NCBI GenBank assembly: GCA_046485135.1
Contig: JAWOHN010000140.1
Span: forward strand, 11,282-75,281
Source of the DNA: CAZAQS01 sp046485135
GTDB lineage: Bacteria; Chloroflexota; Anaerolineae; Anaerolineales; UBA4823
DNA length: 64,000 nucleotides
Direction: 5' to 3'
The position numbers and the translations under genes are program-made. Below are positions 61,059-64,000 of the stretch, piece after piece. The notes under the pieces were generated by a model, which did not search any database, was not told the DNA's origin, and saw only the letters and a program-made list of their open reading frames with translations. Numbering within the stretch: the first letter of the stretch is position 1; each line of letters begins with the position of its first letter.

Positions 61059-62081
61059 ATGACTGCGCCCCCATCACCCAGTTATATCATCGCCGGTCAG
61101 CTTCGCCGGGATTACGTGATTTTACCCTCCGGAAAAGCCCTCCTGGATGTCCCGGGAGGTAACCTGGTATATGCTGCGGCTGGTCTGACCCTGTGGGAAC
61201 CCGAACCTCCACCCGCGCTGGTGGCTCGCGTGGGAGAAGATTACCCTCAAGGTTGGATCGATGACTTTGAACAGCACGGTTTTGATGTGCGTGGGATTCG
61301 GGTGTTGCCCGAAGCGGTTGACTTGCGTTCATTCTACGCTTATACGGACCGCAACGTACGCTTGGTGGATGACCCAGTTGCGCATTTCTCTCGCCTGGGG
61401 CTTACATTCCCAAATGCATTGCTGGGGTATCGACCCCCAAACTCGGCCTTGGACAGCCGCACACAGTTGAAGTCCACCTCGATCCGCCAGGGAGATATCA
61501 TTGCTGATTATCTCGACGCTACCGCTGCACATATTTGCCCGGTCGATTACCTGACTCATACCTTGCTACCGGCTGTTCTGCGCCAGGCCGGTTTCACTAC
61601 AATAACACTGGATCCATCCCCCGGATATATGAATCCCACTTATTGGGATGATATTCCGGCTTTGATCACCGGCTTAACTGCCTTCATAGCCGCAGAGGAG
61701 GAAATGCGCTCGCTCTTTCACGGTCACAGTGCGAATCTGTGGGAGATGGCAGAAACGCTGGCAGAATATGGATGTGAGTTCATTGTCATCAAGCGTGGTG
61801 AAGGAGGCCAGCTTCTCTACGATTCAGCCACCCACTCCCGTTGGGAAATCCCGGCTTATGCAGCCCGGGTGAATGACCTAACCGGAGCCGGCGATGCGTT
61901 TTGTGGAGGTTTCCTGGCTGGATATCGCCGGACCTATGACCCCGTCCAAGCCGTGCTGCATGGGAATATCTCTGCTTCGATCACCGTGGAAGGTTACGGC
62001 GTTTTTTACGCCTTGGACGCCCTGCCTGGGTTGGCACAAGCCAGATTAGACGCCTTGAGTCAGACAGTGCGTAAGGTCTAA
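61059..62081 (+). CDS. PfkB-family carbohydrate or nucleoside kinase
   Basis: The 340-residue protein has the PfkB C-terminal signature NDLTGAGDAFCGGFLAG with catalytic Asp near residue 279, an ATP-site FIVIKRGEGGQLLY, and a recognisable N-terminal GG region (VPGGNLVYAAAGLTLW). The substrate-binding side differs from ribokinase and adenosine kinase, so the sugar or nucleoside is unknown. It starts about 25 bases after the third LysM-M23 gene and ends two bases before the peptidase gene, so it is probably on one transcript with both. Confidence 0.88.
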   Translation: MTAPPSPSYIIAGQLRRDYVILPSGKALLDVPGGNLVYAAAGLTLWEPEPPPALVARVGEDYPQGWIDDFEQHGFDVRGIRVLPEAVDLRSFYAYTDRNVRLVDDPVAHFSRLGLTFPNALLGYRPPNSALDSRTQLKSTSIRQGDIIADYLDATAAHICPVDYLTHTLLPAVLRQAGFTTITLDPSPGYMNPTYWDDIPALITGLTAFIAAEEEMRSLFHGHSANLWEMAETLAEYGCEFIVIKRGEGGQLLYDSATHSRWEIPAYAARVNDLTGAGDAFCGGFLAGYRRTYDPVQAVLHGNISASITVEGYGVFYALDALPGLAQARLDALSQTVRKV

Positions 62082-62083
62082 GA

Positions 62084-63211
62084 ATGGACGATTCCCTTAT
62101 CCAGAAAGTGCTCAACCTGGCTGTGGAAATTCAGCAAATACCTGCCCCTACATTTGATGAAGCCAGGCGAGCAGCTTTTATCCGGGAACGTTTTGAGGCG
62201 GAGGGGTTGGGGGATGTCTCAGTTGATGAAGTTGGTAACGTATACGCCAGGCTGCCCGGCGGCGGAAAAGCTCCCCCACTGGTGATCTCTGCGCATATGG
62301 ATACTGTTTTCCCGGCTGGAACCGATCTTTCGGTTGTGATTGGAGAGGGAAAGATCAGCGGTCCCGGTATCGGTGACAATGCGTTAGGGGTAGCTGGTCT
62401 GTTCGGATTATTATGGGGGTTGCAGAACAAAAAGGGAAATGGTCAAACAATGCAGTTTCCTGGTGACTTATGGCTGGTGGCTAATGTGGGTGAAGAGGGT
62501 CTGGGTAACCTTTGTGGCATGAAAGCCGTTGTTGACAGGTTTAAGGACCAGGTGCTGGGCTATGTGGTTTTGGAGGGCATGGCTTTTGGGCAGATTTACC
62601 ACCAAGGACTAAACGTAAAACGCTACCAGATTACAGTACACACACCTGGAGGGCATTCATGGGTGGATTATGGCAAACCCTCTGCTGTGCATATCCTGGC
62701 AAACTTGATCACCCAACTCGAAAGCATCCCCCTGCCGCCAAAGCCACGCACAACCATGAACGTTGGTATGATCAGTGGAGGCACATCTGTCAATACCATC
62801 GCCGCCCAAGCCTCCCTGGAGCTTGATCTACGCTCTGAAGGAGCGCAAGCCTTGGCAGCTGTATCAAATAAAGTCGAAAAATTGGTGCAAGAAGCCAATC
62901 GAGAAGACGTCCGCGTTTTACTCGAGATCATCGGCGAACGACCTCCGGGAAAGATTTCCATCCGGCACCCCCTGGTGCGGCTGGCGGTACGCTGCTTGCA
63001 ACAGCAAGGCCTGACCCCTCACTTTAATGCGGGCTCGACTGACGCCAATATCCCCCTCAGCCGTGGGCTGCCAGCTATCTGCCTGGGGCTAACTACAGGA
63101 AGCGGCGCCCACACCCTGGATGAACAAATTTACACAGATCAGCTCTCCAAAGGCGTGGACCAATTGGTGTGTCTGGTTATATCGCTCTTTCAAGCCTTTA
63201 ACAGAGAATAG
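62084..63211 (+). CDS. M20-family metallopeptidase or amidohydrolase
   Basis: The 375-residue enzyme has the di-zinc site of M20 enzymes: SAHMDTVF (His71, Asp73), ISGPGIGDNALGV with bridging Asp, ANVGEEGLGN with the catalytic Glu pair, and the C-terminal ligand in SGAHTLDEQI. The small dimerisation domain (about 180-290) has GGHSW. It resembles peptidase T or tripeptidase-like members more than ArgE or DapE, but the substrate is not certain. It follows the PfkB kinase by two bases. Confidence 0.9.
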   Translation: MDDSLIQKVLNLAVEIQQIPAPTFDEARRAAFIRERFEAEGLGDVSVDEVGNVYARLPGGGKAPPLVISAHMDTVFPAGTDLSVVIGEGKISGPGIGDNALGVAGLFGLLWGLQNKKGNGQTMQFPGDLWLVANVGEEGLGNLCGMKAVVDRFKDQVLGYVVLEGMAFGQIYHQGLNVKRYQITVHTPGGHSWVDYGKPSAVHILANLITQLESIPLPPKPRTTMNVGMISGGTSVNTIAAQASLELDLRSEGAQALAAVSNKVEKLVQEANREDVRVLLEIIGERPPGKISIRHPLVRLAVRCLQQQGLTPHFNAGSTDANIPLSRGLPAICLGLTTGSGAHTLDEQIYTDQLSKGVDQLVCLVISLFQAFNRE

Positions 63212-63236
63212 CCGGAAGTATTTTGGCAAACCCGGT

Positions 63237-64000
63237 TTACTGATTGCACTCTCCCATGCGTATTCTCACATCTACTGCATAGGCTCCCTGTCCTACGGCT
63301 AATACTCGCAGCGGGTTGATTTCCATTTCAATCAGACAAGGAAAATCTGCTGCAAGTTGCGCCAGGCGTTTAAGCACATCGAGAACCGCCTCTCGGTCAG
63401 CAGGGGGGATATTGCGATAGCCCTGTAATTTCCTTCCAGCCCAGGTGTTCTCCAATATTTGGATTGCTTCCCTGTTCTCCAAAGGCGCCAAAGCAAAATC
63501 AACATCCTGCAATCCCTCTACTTCAACACCCCCGGATCCAAACATGACCAGGGCTCCAAACTGAGGGTCTTGAACCGCCCCGACAATCACCTCCTGGCCG
63601 ATCGAGATCATCTGCTGAACATACACACCCTGGATTACAGCATCAGGCCGGGCTGCTTTGGCATTTTCAACCACCATCGAGTAACCTTGCAGGACACTTT
63701 GATCATCCATCAAACCCAAGGCGATCCCACCCACATCCGATTTGTGCGGGATATCCGCAGAAGCAACTTTCAGCGCGACTGGGAAGCCGGTCTTGTGGCA
63801 GATCTGGATCGCCTGTTCAGGGGATTGGGCCAGCTCTATGGTGGGAACCGGAATGCCGTAAGCGATCATGATCCGCTGGACCGTTTCAGCCGGCAGGAAA
63901 CCATTCCAACCAGACTGGATATACTGATCCAATATTGTCTGAACGGCATCCTGATCCATATCAATTGGCTTTTCAGTATCTGGCGGGGTTTCCACCTGCT
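63237..64000 (-). CDS. acyl-CoA synthetase (ADP-forming), ATP-grasp part, truncated by the window edge
   Basis: The frame is open to the last base of the window, so the gene probably continues to the right; a GTG at 63995 is the only start-like codon. The visible 250 residues are the ATP-grasp (beta) domain of NDP-forming acyl-CoA synthetases: AYGIPVPTIELAQS, GFPVALKVASADIPHKSDVGGIAL (split as ALKVASADIPHKSD and VGGIAL), FGSGGVEVEGLQDVDFALAP and EMEINPLRV. Such enzymes make ATP from acetyl-CoA or other acyl-CoA in fermentation. If it turns out to start here it would be a separate beta subunit. Confidence 0.88.
   Translation of the reverse strand, partial: QVETPPDTEKPIDMDQDAVQTILDQYIQSGWNGFLPAETVQRIMIAYGIPVPTIELAQSPEQAIQICHKTGFPVALKVASADIPHKSDVGGIALGLMDDQSVLQGYSMVVENAKAARPDAVIQGVYVQQMISIGQEVIVGAVQDPQFGALVMFGSGGVEVEGLQDVDFALAPLENREAIQILENTWAGRKLQGYRNIPPADREAVLDVLKRLAQLAADFPCLIEMEINPLRVLAVGQGAYAVDVRIRMGECNQ

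Noticed and set aside
1..64000. tRNA, rRNA, CRISPR, insertion sequence or prophage
   Set aside because: I looked for cloverleaf-like segments, regularly spaced repeats, transposases and terminal inverted repeats; none could be supported. The only recombinase-like gene lacks its active site.

Overview
The window reads as one stretch of chromosome from a bacterium with roughly balanced base composition and densely packed genes. No plasmid, phage, insertion sequence, CRISPR array, tRNA or rRNA is visible. The gene repertoire suggests Chloroflexota, class Anaerolineae: a eukaryote/archaea-type IleS under a T-box, a polyphosphate-glucokinase-type ROK kinase, large LysM-M23 lipoproteins, a multi-pass sensor with GAF and C-terminal helix-turn-helix parts, and many AT-poor Thr/Pro-linker lipoproteins. 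This is inference from protein character, not from a marker gene. The first gene (purA) and the last gene (ADP-forming acyl-CoA synthetase ATP-grasp part) run off the window edges.

Layout. 1-7.0 kb: purA end, a lipoprotein, a DNA methyltransferase paired with an unrecognised protein, inositol phosphatase, response regulator, HD hydrolase, and imidazolonepropionase with a small membrane protein. 7.2-9.8 kb: a fumarase/aspartase-family lyase, a decayed glycosyltransferase remnant and a polyphosphate glucokinase. 9.9-14.5 kb: a complete metal ABC transporter operon ending in its own DtxR-type repressor, with a DtxR-like operator at its promoter. 14.7-16.7 kb: acetyl-CoA synthetase. 16.7-25.4 kb: a BMP-type nucleoside ABC transporter in one array with a two-subunit molybdenum hydroxylase, probably for purine uptake and oxidation. 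25.6-29.9 kb: an SGNH hydrolase and T-box-controlled ileS. 30.1-33.7 kb: ECF sigma factor, zinc-finger anti-sigma factor and ABC exporter.

33.8-42.2 kb is the most unusual region. It is a co-directional array of CDP-alcohol phosphatidyltransferase, a flippase-like membrane protein, a small membrane protein, GTP cyclohydrolase II, a RibD reductase domain without deaminase, an MDR oxidoreductase lacking zinc ligands, a PTPS/QueD homologue with altered catalytic residues, a glycosyltransferase and two methyltransferases. The set looks like a pathway that diverts GTP into a modified, glycosylated, perhaps lipid-linked pterin or pyrimidine product rather than riboflavin. A 10-bp inverted repeat brackets the -10-like element in front of it.

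42.2-52.5 kb: lspA, rluD, threonine aldolase, a tyrosine-recombinase homologue that has lost most catalytic residues, purine nucleoside phosphorylase, membrane and acetyltransferase genes, the membrane sensor, an S1-domain protein, comEA and dcd. 52.6-56.0 kb: a CapA-like lipoprotein and a bifunctional formimidoyltransferase-cyclodeaminase; with hutI this indicates histidine (or formimino-glutamate) degradation. 56.1-61.0 kb: three tandem paralogous LysM-M23 cell-wall proteins. 61.0-64.0 kb: a PfkB kinase, an M20 peptidase and the truncated acyl-CoA synthetase. Purine nucleoside phosphorylase, the BMP transporter and the molybdenum hydroxylase together suggest scavenging of nucleosides.
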